Below, in pieces: positions 56,232-64,000 of a DNA stretch of 64,000 nucleotides. Numbering within the stretch: the first letter of the stretch is position 1; every line of letters starts with the position of its first letter. This DNA is from Nostoc sp. NIES-3756. GTDB lineage: Bacteria > Cyanobacteriota > Cyanobacteriia > Cyanobacteriales > Nostocaceae. The notes under the pieces were generated by a model. It did not search any database. It had not been told where the DNA came from and was given only the letters and a program-made list of their open reading frames with translations. Made by a program: the position numbers and the translations under genes. The DNA lies in contig NZ_AP017295.1 of the NCBI RefSeq assembly GCF_001548375.1, positions 1,646,501-1,710,500 on the forward strand, read 5' to 3'.

Positions 56232-57380
56232 ATGAAAATCCTATTTTTAGACCAGAGTGGTAAACCTGGTGGTGCAGAATTGTGTTTAATTGATATAGCT
56301 AAACCTTATCGCGATCGCGCTTTGGTTGGGTTATTTGCCGATGGCTCATTTAAAACCTTACTACAACAAAATCACATACCTGTTGAAGTATTCACACATC
56401 AGCCAATTCAAGTCCGTAAGCAAAGTAATTTATTGCAAGCACTTGGTAGTTTGGGACAACTAGCGCCTCTAGTGGCTAAGGTAGTGCAGAGAGCTATTGA
56501 GTATGATTTAATCTACGCTAATACACAAAAGGCTTTAGTTGTAGGTGCGATCGCTAGCTTATTGGCTCGTCGTCCGTTAGTTTACCATTTACATGATATT
56601 CTTTCCCCAGAACACTTTAGTAAAACTAACCTGCGAGTTGCAGTTAACCTAGCTAACCGTTTTGCTTCATTAGTAATAGCTAATTCCCAAGCCAGTGAAG
56701 CAGCCTTTGTGCAAGCTGGAGGACGCGCGGAACTTACGACAGTTATTTATAACGGTTTTGAGCCAAAACTCTATCAAACTTGTGCATTAGATACTAGTAA
56801 ATTACGACAAAATTTAGGCATAGAAGATAAATTTGTCGTTGGACACTTTAGCCGACTTTCTCCTTGGAAGGGACAACATATTCTCATTGAAGCGCTTGCC
56901 AAATGTCCACCACAAGTAACAGCACTTTTAGTAGGTGATGCCTTATTTGGTGAGCAAGAATATGTCAAACAATTACATCAACAAATTGCCCAATTAGGGC
57001 TAGAAAATCGCGTAAAATTTTTAGGCTTCCGTGCTGACATTCCCCAATTAATGGCAGCCTGTGACTTAGTTACTCATACTTCCACTGCACCAGAACCCTT
57101 TGGTAGAGTTATTGTTGAAGCTATGCTATGTGGTAAACCTGTAGTAGCTGCCAAAGCTGGTGGTGCTACCGAATTAGTTGAACATGGCATTAATGGATTT
57201 TTAACTACACCAGGAGAACCCGAGGAACTAGCCAATATTATTAATAGCTGTCTTGAAGATATTCACAATACCGCAACTATCGCTAATAATGCCAAAGCTA
57301 TTGCTAGTGAGCGTTTTAATGTAGTAAATATCAACCGCCAAATTGCCCAAGTATTATCTAGTAAATTAATTGTCTACTAG
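56232..57380 (+). CDS. GT4-family glycosyltransferase
   Basis: 382 residues. The opening MKILFLDQSGKPGGAELCLI places the Gly-rich loop near residue 12. YANTQKALVVGAIASLLARR and YHLHDILSPEHFSK belong to the N-terminal domain. The C-terminal domain has GHFSRLSPWKGQHILIEALA and the donor motif APEPFGRVIVEAMLCGKPVV. Donor and acceptor are unknown. ATG at 56232 lies at the end of ATAACTG repeats. It probably shares a transcript with the previous GT4 gene, with which it is not closely similar, so a stepwise glycan assembly is plausible. Confidence 0.9.
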   Translation: MKILFLDQSGKPGGAELCLIDIAKPYRDRALVGLFADGSFKTLLQQNHIPVEVFTHQPIQVRKQSNLLQALGSLGQLAPLVAKVVQRAIEYDLIYANTQKALVVGAIASLLARRPLVYHLHDILSPEHFSKTNLRVAVNLANRFASLVIANSQASEAAFVQAGGRAELTTVIYNGFEPKLYQTCALDTSKLRQNLGIEDKFVVGHFSRLSPWKGQHILIEALAKCPPQVTALLVGDALFGEQEYVKQLHQQIAQLGLENRVKFLGFRADIPQLMAACDLVTHTSTAPEPFGRVIVEAMLCGKPVVAAKAGGATELVEHGINGFLTTPGEPEELANIINSCLEDIHNTATIANNAKAIASERFNVVNINRQIAQVLSSKLIVY

Positions 57381-57459
57381 TAAGCACAATCATTCCTCTC
57401 TCAACACTCTCTATTCCTTCCTCCGCGCTAACCTCCGCGCTTCTCTGCGTTTAAAAAGA

Positions 57460-58269
57460 CTATGGCTGCGTCTTCACAGGTTTTAAATTTCTCGCTTTAT
57501 AGAACGTTTCTAAACTATCGCGATCGCCGACAAAACGCCAGTGCCAAGGCTCATAACTCACGCCTTGAACATTATCCTTAGGAAAAGACATCTCAAAACC
57601 AAACCGAGCTGCGTTAGCTTGGAGCCATGCAAAAGCCTTAGTTTTCTCAAAAATAGCTTGGAGATTCGTTGTTGGTGCTGCACCGTCGCCAACATCTACA
57701 GCGTAACCTGTGTGATGTTCACTATGTCCAGGGGGAGCGCTCAGAGCTGCTCTTTGGGAAGGGGTTTGATTGCGTTGAGCGCCAACAGCAAAAAACAACT
57801 GCTCTTGCTCTTTGACTGAACGAAAACCCGAAATAGGCTGTAAAATTACACCCTCACGCCGCGCCGCTTGTACCATTGTCTGGAATCTTTGAGCAGCAGT
57901 TTTTCTCATACGGATACGTCCATCAGCACTAATTGGCGCTAATTCTGACTGAGGAGCTTCTAAGTAAGACAAATGACCAAGTACAGTTTCAGAATCAGCA
58001 GAATTACTACTTGTCGGCGTAGGTGTAGCCACAGAACTAGTTGGGGAAGATTGAGACTCAGCTGTTCTTTTGGGAGTCGTAACAAAAAATATAAACCCGC
58101 TAACAACTGCTAATACAGCAAAGGCGCTAATTCCCCCAAATATAAAAATTAAACGTTGTAATCTTTGCTTGGGTGTGATGCCGGGAGTATCCCGTACAGC
58201 TACTGGAATATCATCACTCAGGTCATCAAATGAGTTGTGCGAATCTTCAGAAAACCCAGCTTTATTCAA
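57460..58269 (-). CDS. D-alanyl-D-alanine carboxypeptidase, VanY/M15B type
   Basis: 269 residues from a TTG start at 58269 that has AGGAG 7 bases upstream. A cytoplasmic N-terminus is followed by one helix (LIFIFGGISAFAVLAVVSGF, about 41-66) and a Ser/Thr/Pro linker. The peptidase domain lies outside the plasma membrane. It has SGFRSVKEQEQLFFAVG, the zinc ligands in GHSEHHTGYAVDVGDG (His, Asp) and a C-terminal EPWHWRFVGDRDS (catalytic Glu, His). Such enzymes trim the terminal D-Ala of peptidoglycan stem peptides. It is single and convergent with the GT4 gene. Confidence 0.92.
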   Translation of the reverse strand: MNKAGFSEDSHNSFDDLSDDIPVAVRDTPGITPKQRLQRLIFIFGGISAFAVLAVVSGFIFFVTTPKRTAESQSSPTSSVATPTPTSSNSADSETVLGHLSYLEAPQSELAPISADGRIRMRKTAAQRFQTMVQAARREGVILQPISGFRSVKEQEQLFFAVGAQRNQTPSQRAALSAPPGHSEHHTGYAVDVGDGAAPTTNLQAIFEKTKAFAWLQANAARFGFEMSFPKDNVQGVSYEPWHWRFVGDRDSLETFYKARNLKPVKTQP

Positions 58270-58367
58270 AGGACAGCTCCTGCTTTTGTGATTTCATTGA
58301 AATTTTAGACTTGATATAAATAAACTTATTGGGTAGCATTTTACATCTATAATTCTTAGGCGCAACA

Positions 58368-59291
58368 TTGGTAAATCTCCTAGAACTATACGTCAAACTT
58401 GTAGGGTTAGTCTTAGTAGGTTTTTTTCTGGGACGCAAACTACCTAGTACAGTTCCTACCCGCTTGGGTCAGTGGCTTTTCTGGGTGGGAGTACCGATAA
58501 GCATAGTATCTTTCTTACGGCAAACTGACTTATCAGGACAAATTTGGATTGCTCCTGCGATCGCACACCTTGCCATTTTACTAGGTGCATTTTTTGCTTG
58601 GCTAGGAATCAAAGGACAGACATACTTCAGTAATACAATACCGCAAAAATCTACCCAAGGTAGTTTGTTCCTAGCTGCCATGATAGGTAATACAGGTTAC
58701 TTAGGTTTCCCTGTCACCTTAGCAATGATAGGTAAAGAATACTTTGCTTGGGCGTTATTTTACGACTTATTAGGTTCTTTTCCTGGTGCTTATGCGTTAG
58801 GTGTAGCATTAGGCGCTCATTTTGGCACGAATCAAAATCATAATCAGTTTACCCAAGTAGCCAGAGCAATTATAATTAACCCCGCCTTGTGGAGTTTCGG
58901 CTTCGGCTTATTATTTCGTCAAATAGTAATTCCCCCAGTTTGGGAATTGGGCTTAGACAAATTTGCTTGGAGTACAGTTGCCCTATCGCTAATATTAATT
59001 GGGATGCGTTTAAGTAAACTTAATTCTTGGGGCAACTTACCACAAGTAGGCATCAGCTTAAGTATAAAAATGCTGATAGTTCCCCTAATTTTAGGTAGTA
59101 CTTTACCACTTTTAGGATTAACCGGGCCAGCCGCCAAAGTGATTATCCTACAAATGGCTATGCCTCCTGCTTTCGCTTCTCTAGTAATCGCCGAAACCTT
59201 CAACCTAGACCGCAACCTTGCAGTCACCACACTAGCGCTAGGAGTTATGTTATTACTTTTAACACTGCCTTTGTGGTTATGGTTGTTTTGA
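58368..59291 (+). CDS. AEC-family (auxin efflux carrier-like) transporter
   Basis: 307 residues with about ten hydrophobic helices in two halves, e.g. LLELYVKLVGLVLVGFFLGR and WSTVALSLILIGMRLSKLNS. SLFLAAMIGNTGYLGFPVTL contains the unwound, Asn/Gly/Pro-containing crossover motif of the AEC/PIN fold. ILQMAMPPAFASLVIAETFN, the second crossover, also matches. Substrates of bacterial members are organic acids or amino acids; here it is unknown. The start is TTG at 58368 with TAGG upstream; no ATG fits better. It is divergent from the M15 peptidase gene, 98 bases between starts. Confidence 0.88.
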   Translation: MVNLLELYVKLVGLVLVGFFLGRKLPSTVPTRLGQWLFWVGVPISIVSFLRQTDLSGQIWIAPAIAHLAILLGAFFAWLGIKGQTYFSNTIPQKSTQGSLFLAAMIGNTGYLGFPVTLAMIGKEYFAWALFYDLLGSFPGAYALGVALGAHFGTNQNHNQFTQVARAIIINPALWSFGFGLLFRQIVIPPVWELGLDKFAWSTVALSLILIGMRLSKLNSWGNLPQVGISLSIKMLIVPLILGSTLPLLGLTGPAAKVIILQMAMPPAFASLVIAETFNLDRNLAVTTLALGVMLLLLTLPLWLWLF

Positions 59292-59293
59292 AT

Positions 59294-59411
59294 TGGTCAG
59301 TTATCAGTTATCAGTTATCAGTTGTTATTCTTCCCCCACTCCCTCATCTCCCTCATCTCCCCCCCTCCCTCATCTCCCTCATCTCCCTCATCTCCCCCCC
59401 TCCCCAATTCC
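59294..59411. repeat. TTATCAG and CCCTCATCT tandem repeats
   Basis: Four ATCAGTT heptamers, then at least six CCCTCATCT copies. It fills the gap between the convergent AEC and phosphoribosyltransferase genes. A frame through it is low-complexity only. Confidence 0.9.
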
Positions 59412-59942
59412 TCACCTTCCCCATAAACAAGACTGTCCAACCTTCGCCACTAAATCTGCGGGGTTGGTGTGTTCGTAATGTTCAAAGGGCTGATGAATCC
59501 AAGGATTATCAGGGAGATAATCTACGTAGTAATCTGGTTTAAATATAGAACATGCTTTATACCAAACTACAGATGTGCGAATTTCTTTGATTATAAAATC
59601 ACTATATTCGTGCAACCAAGGAATAGTTTCTTGGAGTGTAATTCCAGAATCTACCAAATCATCTACTAGGAGAATGCGGGAACCCAAACTCTCGGTAGTC
59701 ATTGTCAGGTGACGAGAAAGGATTAAACTACCTCTTGCTTGCTGACCTACACCACTGTAAGAAGATGTAGCCAATATTGCCAAAGGCTTGTGATAGATCC
59801 GGGAAAGTATATCTCCCACTCGTAGCCCACCCCTGGCTAGACAGACGATTTGATCGAACTCCCAGCTAGATTCATAAATCTGAGCAGCCAGTTGCTCAAT
59901 TTTATAATGATACTCTGACCAAGAAACGTAAAGGTCTGGCAT
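59412..59942 (-). CDS. phosphoribosyltransferase family protein (xanthine/hypoxanthine type)
   Basis: 176 residues with a type I PRTase fold. The PRPP-binding loop is ILLVDDLVDSGITLQETI. CLARGGLRVGDILSRIYHKP provides the upstream diphosphate loop. The C-terminal part (PDYYVDYLPDNPWIHQPFEH) resembles Gpt-like xanthine-guanine enzymes where this hood contacts the purine. The base cannot be read from sequence alone. ATG at 59942. It is divergent from the MFS transporter (65 bases between starts), an arrangement that would fit purine salvage, but the transporter is of the glycoside type. Confidence 0.88.
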   Translation of the reverse strand: MPDLYVSWSEYHYKIEQLAAQIYESSWEFDQIVCLARGGLRVGDILSRIYHKPLAILATSSYSGVGQQARGSLILSRHLTMTTESLGSRILLVDDLVDSGITLQETIPWLHEYSDFIIKEIRTSVVWYKACSIFKPDYYVDYLPDNPWIHQPFEHYEHTNPADLVAKVGQSCLWGR

Positions 59943-60007
59943 AAGGTAAGTAAGTTTTAGGTGATACTAAAGGCGATCGCAATATTTTAATATGAGTGCA
60001 AGGTATC

Positions 60008-61465
60008 ATGAACGATCCTACTGCTGATGGTTATACTCACAAGGCTCAAGATAGTCAAAAACTAGATTTTAAGACCAAGTTGGCTTATGGTGCTGGAGAT
60101 TTAGGCCCAGCTATTACCGCTAATATTTCCATATTCTTCCTGCTAATTTTCTTTACAAACGTTGCTGGTATACCGGCTGGTTTAGCTGGCAGTGTTTTAA
60201 TGATTGGGAAAATTTGGGATGCAGTCAACGACCCTTTTGTGGGAGTGTTGACAGATAAAACCAAGTCTCGACGGTGGGGTCGTCGTTTACCTTGGATGTT
60301 TTACGGGGCAATTCCTTTCGGAATTTTCTTTTTCTTACAGTGGATTGTACCGCGATTTGGTGGGAACCAGAGTAGCAACGTTTGGGGTCTGTTTTGGTAC
60401 TATGTATTGATTGGGGTAGTATCTCAAGTCTTTTATACAGTAGTGAATCTACCTTATACTGCTCTCACTCCAGAACTCACCCAAGATTATGACGAACGTA
60501 CCAGCTTAAATAGTTTTCGCTTTGCCTTTTCCATCGGTGGCAGTATCTTATCCTTAATATTAGCGCAAGTAGTTTTTTTACAAATAACTGATCAGCAACA
60601 ACAATATTTAGTTTTAGCGGCGATTTGCACAGTAATTTCCGTAGCATCATTATACTGGTGCGTGTTTGGAGTGCGCGATCGCGTCTTGGCATTTGAAGCA
60701 AAACGTATCCAACTTGAGGAAACTGTATCGATTCCTTTTTTTGAACAAATAAAAATCGCCTTCAGCAACCGTCCATTCTTATTTGTAATTGGTATATATC
60801 TGTGTTCTTGGTTAGGAGTGCAAATAACCGCCAGTATTATTCCTTTCTTTGTCATTTACTGTATGTCTTTGAAAAACTCAGATGTGCCGACAGTGATGGT
60901 TGCAGTTCAAGGAACCGCCTTACTCATGTTATTTGTCTGGACTGCCTTAAGTAAAAAACTCGGCAAAAAAGTAGTTTATTTTCTGGGCATGATTCTCTGG
61001 ATTATCGCTGCTGCTGGGCTATTTTTCTTGCAGCCTGGGCAAATAGGTTTAATGTATGTCATGGCTATCATGGCAGGGGTGGGTGTATCTACAGCTTACC
61101 TAGTTCCCTGGTCAATGATTCCCGATGTCATCGAATTAGACGAACTGCAAACCGGACAACGCCGAGAAGGTGTCTTTTACGGCTTCATGGTTTTATTGCA
61201 GAAATTCGGTTTAGCTTTTGGTTTATTCCTTGTAGGTAACGCCTTACAAGCATCAGGTTTCCAAGAAACTGTACCTGGACAAACCATACTCCCAATACAA
61301 CCAGAATCTGCACTTTTTGCCATCCGTATCGCCGTAGGGCCTTTACCAGTCATCTGTTTAATCTTCGGCCTAGTTTTAACCTACTTCTACCCCATCACCC
61401 GCGAAATGCACACCCAAATCTTGTTGCAACTCCAAGAACGGCAGCAAAAAAAGGAGAGTCAATAG
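60008..61465 (+). CDS. MFS transporter of the glycoside-pentoside-hexuronide (GPH) type
   Basis: 485 residues from ATG at 60008, which has AAGG 5 bases upstream; a GTG at 59996 is also in frame. Twelve hydrophobic segments are visible. The family marks are LAYGAGDLGPAITANI, the first loop DAVNDPFVGVLTDKTKSRRW followed by GRRLPWMFYGAIP, and YTALTPELTQDYDERTSLNS. MIPDVIELDELQTGQRREGV repeats the pattern in the second half. Members move sugars or lysophospholipid/LPC (MFSD2-like) with cations. The cyanobacterial substrate is unknown. Single gene. Confidence 0.9.
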   Translation: MNDPTADGYTHKAQDSQKLDFKTKLAYGAGDLGPAITANISIFFLLIFFTNVAGIPAGLAGSVLMIGKIWDAVNDPFVGVLTDKTKSRRWGRRLPWMFYGAIPFGIFFFLQWIVPRFGGNQSSNVWGLFWYYVLIGVVSQVFYTVVNLPYTALTPELTQDYDERTSLNSFRFAFSIGGSILSLILAQVVFLQITDQQQQYLVLAAICTVISVASLYWCVFGVRDRVLAFEAKRIQLEETVSIPFFEQIKIAFSNRPFLFVIGIYLCSWLGVQITASIIPFFVIYCMSLKNSDVPTVMVAVQGTALLMLFVWTALSKKLGKKVVYFLGMILWIIAAAGLFFLQPGQIGLMYVMAIMAGVGVSTAYLVPWSMIPDVIELDELQTGQRREGVFYGFMVLLQKFGLAFGLFLVGNALQASGFQETVPGQTILPIQPESALFAIRIAVGPLPVICLIFGLVLTYFYPITREMHTQILLQLQERQQKKESQ

Positions 61466-61555
61466 TCCATAGTCAACAGTCAACAGTTATTCTCCTCATC
61501 TCCCCCCTCTCCCTCATCTCCCCCTACTCCCTCATCTCCCCCTACTCTCTCATCT
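61462..61555. repeat. STRR and CCCTCATCT repeats
   Basis: AATAGTCCATAGTCAACAGT heptamers, then CTCCCCCTACTCCCTCATCT copies, between the convergent MFS and hybrid kinase genes. The kinase stop codon lies in the repeat. Confidence 0.85.
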
Positions 61556-63850
61556 CTCCTCCAAGACTCTGGAAATAACCTCAACTAACTCAGTAGGCTC
61601 TACAGGCTTAGATAGATGTGCTTGAAAGCCTACTGAGATGGCTTTTTCCTTGTCTAATTGTCCAGCATAAGCTGTCAGTGCGATCGCCGGAGTTTGTCCG
61701 CCTTCTTCTGGTGATAAGCATCTAATTTGTTGCAGTAGCATATAACCATTGATTTCTGGCATACCGATATCTAGTACCAGTACATCTGGTTTTGACTTTA
61801 TCAATGCTTGCAGTGCTTCAAGTGCTGATTTAGCCTGTGTAACTTCTGCACCGGATGTTTGCATCACAAAAGCAGCCAGTTGTCTAGAATCAGTTTCATC
61901 ATCTACTAGTAAAACTTTCACTCCATCTAACTCTGAAGGATTTTGAGGTTGTTCGGCATCTTGAGTTATCTGGTTGCGAACCTGCATTAATGGTAGTTTA
62001 ACGCTAAAGGTACTTCCTTGACCTTCACCCGGACTCTGTGCTGTAACAGTGCCACCGTGCATTTCTACTATATGTTTGACAATAGCTAAACCTAAGCCCA
62101 AGCCACCAAATTTTCTAGTACTTCTACTGTCTGCTTGGCGGAAACTGTCAAACACATAGGGGAGAAAATCAGGCGTAATTCCTATACCTGTATCGCTGAT
62201 TTGAATTTGAGCATATGTGCCAACTTTTGCTAAACGTATCTCTACACGGCCTCCGTTGGGTGTGAATTTAATTGCATTTGCCAACAAATTCCAAACTACC
62301 TGCTGTAAGCGGGTAATATCTCCCAATACCGAACCTATATTCAACCCTATCACCTTATATATTTGAATTGATTTGGCTTCTGCTGCCAACCGGACTGTTT
62401 CTAAGGCTGCGGAAATTGTAGTTTCTAAATTTACAGGGGAAATATTCAGAGTCAGTTTACCGCGCAGAATTTGCGAAACATCTAACAAGTCTTTAATCAG
62501 TTGCGCCAACAAGTTAGCATTACGCTCAATAATTGCCAAGCCTTCTGTAATTTTTGCTTGACTCAAATTTTGCCTTGTGATGATTTTAGACCAACCCAGG
62601 ATCGGATTAAGTGGCGATCGCAATTCATGGGATAAAATCGCCAAAAATTCATCTTTGATACGGTTAGCAGCTTCGGCTTGAGTGCGTGCTGTTTTTTCCC
62701 TTGCTAACAACTCTTCTCTTTCCTGTTCGGCTTGCTTGCGCTCGGTGAGGTCGATGACAAAAGCTATACCATCAGATTGAGAGTCTTCAATAAATGCACA
62801 GGCAATGAGGATAGGAACTAATCGACCTGTTTTGTGTATGTAATACTTTTCTATGGGAGCCGAAAACCCAAATTGCTGTAGCTCATTGAGAACTTGGCGA
62901 TTGATTTGTTTATCTTCTATAGGAGTCATTTTTTCCAAGTTTATAGCGCCACCTAGCAATTCCTCCCGTGTATAGCCAACTAATTGCAGATAGGCATCAT
63001 TCGCTTCTATAACTTTGCCATCTAAATTCCAAAAAGCAATGCCAATGACATTAGATGCAAACAACCATCTAAATCTTGTTTCGCTTTCTTGTAATGCTTT
63101 TTGGGCTAGTTTACGGGCTGTAATGTCCTCAATAATGCCATCAATGACTTGACTACCACCAATAGTAGTAAAAGTTTTACTAATCCTCACCCAAATTGTA
63201 CTGCCATCTACACGATGTAATAACACTTCGCGATCGCGGGCATTGCCATTTTGTTTTAGTGTTTTTAAGAGTTGATCATATTCTCCCTGCTGGAAATAGG
63301 ATTCCAGTGTTCCATCCTCCGGTACTTTTTCTAAAGAATCTAATCCCAACAAATTCAAAAATGCACTGTTAGCTTCTAACAAAAAATTATCTGCTGTGAG
63401 CCTATATACTCCCACATTAAGTTGATCGAGTAAGGTTTGAAAACGCATTTCCAACCCTGTAACTTTGCGGCGAGTTTCCGTCCGCTCCATTGCCAAGCGC
63501 ACAGCTACAGGTAAACGCATATAATGATTGGGTGATTTAATTACATAATCATCTAACCCTGACTTCATTGCTTCCACAGCAACTTCCTGTGAGCCACTGT
63601 TAGTAAACATAATCACAGGTAAATCAGGATAACGATTTTTAAATTCTCTCAAAACTGTAATCCCATCATTCCAGCGCAATTGATAATCGGTAATTACTAC
63701 GTCAAATTCTCCTGTTGATAATGCTTGCTCTAATTCTTCAGCACGAATTACTTGCTGAAGAAGCAAATCGCTAAACTCTCGTTCTAAGGCATGAATTGCC
63801 AGCAAGCGATCATGAGGATTATCATCAATTAAGAGAATACGTAATACCAT
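61550..63850 (-). CDS. hybrid sensor histidine kinase (REC-PAS-PAS-HK-REC)
   Basis: 766 residues without a membrane helix. REC1 (1-125) has ILLIDDNPHDR and phospho-acceptor Asp55 in VITDYQLRW. Two PAS domains follow at about 130-250 and 255-375, the second with IGIAFWNLDGKVIEANDAYL. The kinase core has His408 in ILSHELRSPLNPILGW, Asn521 in VVWNLLANAIKFTPNGG and the G-boxes DTGIGI and GGLGLGLAIVKHIVEMHGG. REC2 (645-766) has Asp694 in VLDIGMPEINGY and Lys748 in HLSKPV. The N-terminal receiver shows it is driven by another kinase. ATG at 63850. The response regulator at 63869 ends 19 bases upstream, an operon distance. The stimulus is unknown. Confidence 0.94.
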   Translation of the reverse strand: MVLRILLIDDNPHDRLLAIHALEREFSDLLLQQVIRAEELEQALSTGEFDVVITDYQLRWNDGITVLREFKNRYPDLPVIMFTNSGSQEVAVEAMKSGLDDYVIKSPNHYMRLPVAVRLAMERTETRRKVTGLEMRFQTLLDQLNVGVYRLTADNFLLEANSAFLNLLGLDSLEKVPEDGTLESYFQQGEYDQLLKTLKQNGNARDREVLLHRVDGSTIWVRISKTFTTIGGSQVIDGIIEDITARKLAQKALQESETRFRWLFASNVIGIAFWNLDGKVIEANDAYLQLVGYTREELLGGAINLEKMTPIEDKQINRQVLNELQQFGFSAPIEKYYIHKTGRLVPILIACAFIEDSQSDGIAFVIDLTERKQAEQEREELLAREKTARTQAEAANRIKDEFLAILSHELRSPLNPILGWSKIITRQNLSQAKITEGLAIIERNANLLAQLIKDLLDVSQILRGKLTLNISPVNLETTISAALETVRLAAEAKSIQIYKVIGLNIGSVLGDITRLQQVVWNLLANAIKFTPNGGRVEIRLAKVGTYAQIQISDTGIGITPDFLPYVFDSFRQADSRSTRKFGGLGLGLAIVKHIVEMHGGTVTAQSPGEGQGSTFSVKLPLMQVRNQITQDAEQPQNPSELDGVKVLLVDDETDSRQLAAFVMQTSGAEVTQAKSALEALQALIKSKPDVLVLDIGMPEINGYMLLQQIRCLSPEEGGQTPAIALTAYAGQLDKEKAISVGFQAHLSKPVEPTELVEVISRVLEER

Positions 63851-63868
63851 TTCACCAATAGGGATTAT

Positions 63869-64000
63869 TTACTCAAAATTTAATTGTGGTTTTTCATTTA
63901 AAGAAATCCAGTGACGATTTAGAATGTTGACAATCTCAACTAAGTCATCAAAAGCAACAGGTTTAACCATATAGGCATTGACCCCTAAATCGTAAAGACG
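63869..64000 (-). CDS. response regulator receiver domain (3' part)
   Basis: The last 44 codons of a gene that starts outside the window. The residues YDLGVNAYMVKPVAFDDLVE contain the conserved receiver Lys-Pro (KP) and the switch region of CheY-like proteins. It ends LNRHWISLNEKPQLNFE, a tail common in small phytochrome-type (Rcp1-like) cyanobacterial response regulators. It lies upstream of the hybrid kinase on the same strand and 18 bases before its start, so both are likely co-transcribed and the regulator could feed or receive phosphate from the kinase. Confidence 0.85.
   Translation of the reverse strand, partial: RLYDLGVNAYMVKPVAFDDLVEIVNILNRHWISLNEKPQLNFE

Noticed and set aside
59273..59542. 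Open frames through the CCCTCATCT repeat
   Set aside because: Translations are low-complexity Leu/Pro/His repeats; they overlap the phosphoribosyltransferase gene antisense.

Overview
The window is chromosomal DNA from a filamentous, heterocyst-type cyanobacterium of the Nostoc/Anabaena group. Three things point there. The RNA polymerase large subunit is split into rpoC1 (gamma) and rpoC2 (beta-prime), a cyanobacterial and plastid arrangement. The HIP1 octamer GCGATCGC and its extended forms recur throughout. The gaps are filled with short tandem repeats of the STRR type (TTGACTA/TTGACTG heptamers, AATTACG runs, CCCTCATCT runs) typical of Nostocales. The fatty-acid desaturase trio desC-desA-desB and an N-acylglucosamine 2-epimerase with the active-site residues known for the Anabaena enzyme agree with this. 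I see no rRNA, tRNA, CRISPR array, intact transposase or prophage. The only mobile-type remnants are one MITE-like element and two broken Uma2 genes.

Layout. 1-10.9 kb: the 3' end of a BchE/ChlE-type radical-SAM gene, then mostly minus-strand housekeeping genes (ddl, an LPLAT-like acyltransferase, the B12-dependent ribonucleotide reductase nrdJ, a PPOX flavoprotein, cysE, a secreted protein, an alpha/beta hydrolase, a DUF411 protein). 11-20.4 kb: fni, sppA, an unusual membrane/WD40/J-domain protein, the 8-vinyl reductase bciB, an orphan membrane-anchored TAXI protein and a PLP enzyme. 20.5-24 kb: desC, desA, desB, closed by a perfect bidirectional terminator facing rpoC2. 24-35.4 kb: minus-strand block rpsT, TatD nuclease, rpoB, rpoC1, rpoC2. 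35.4-44.3 kb: a possible structured RNA upstream of hisD, a universal stress protein, a Uma2 remnant, hslO, a large helical-repeat membrane protein, a 2OG-Fe(II) oxygenase and a rhomboid lacking its catalytic residues. 44.4-50.3 kb: signalling genes (kinase-TPR protein, MerR regulator behind its own MerR-type promoter, four-GAF histidine kinase). 50.9-57.4 kb: a sugar cluster (epimerase, three GT4 glycosyltransferases, PIG-L deacetylase) around an 800-base AT-rich divergent region. 57.5-64 kb: an M15 peptidase, an AEC transporter, a phosphoribosyltransferase, an MFS transporter, a hybrid histidine kinase and the end of a response regulator.

How the genes work together. Clear functional groups are transcription/translation (rpsT, rpoB, rpoC1, rpoC2), stepwise acyl-lipid desaturation (desC, desA, desB), chlorophyll biosynthesis (bciB and possibly the BchE-like gene), cell wall and envelope (ddl, M15 peptidase, sugar cluster) and a hybrid kinase/response-regulator pair at the right edge. 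Most other neighbours look independent and are separated by repeats.

I did not find a complete, clearly undescribed multi-gene system. The best leads are the Gly-rich membrane/WD40/J-domain protein, the orphan TAXI protein with a duplicated cytoplasmic tail, the rhomboid pseudoprotease, the three-fold repeated Cys-His GAF sensor, the self-targeted MerR promoter and the structured region before hisD. Many genes start at GTG or TTG. Where a Shine-Dalgarno sequence and family length favoured an internal start, I moved the start and say so.
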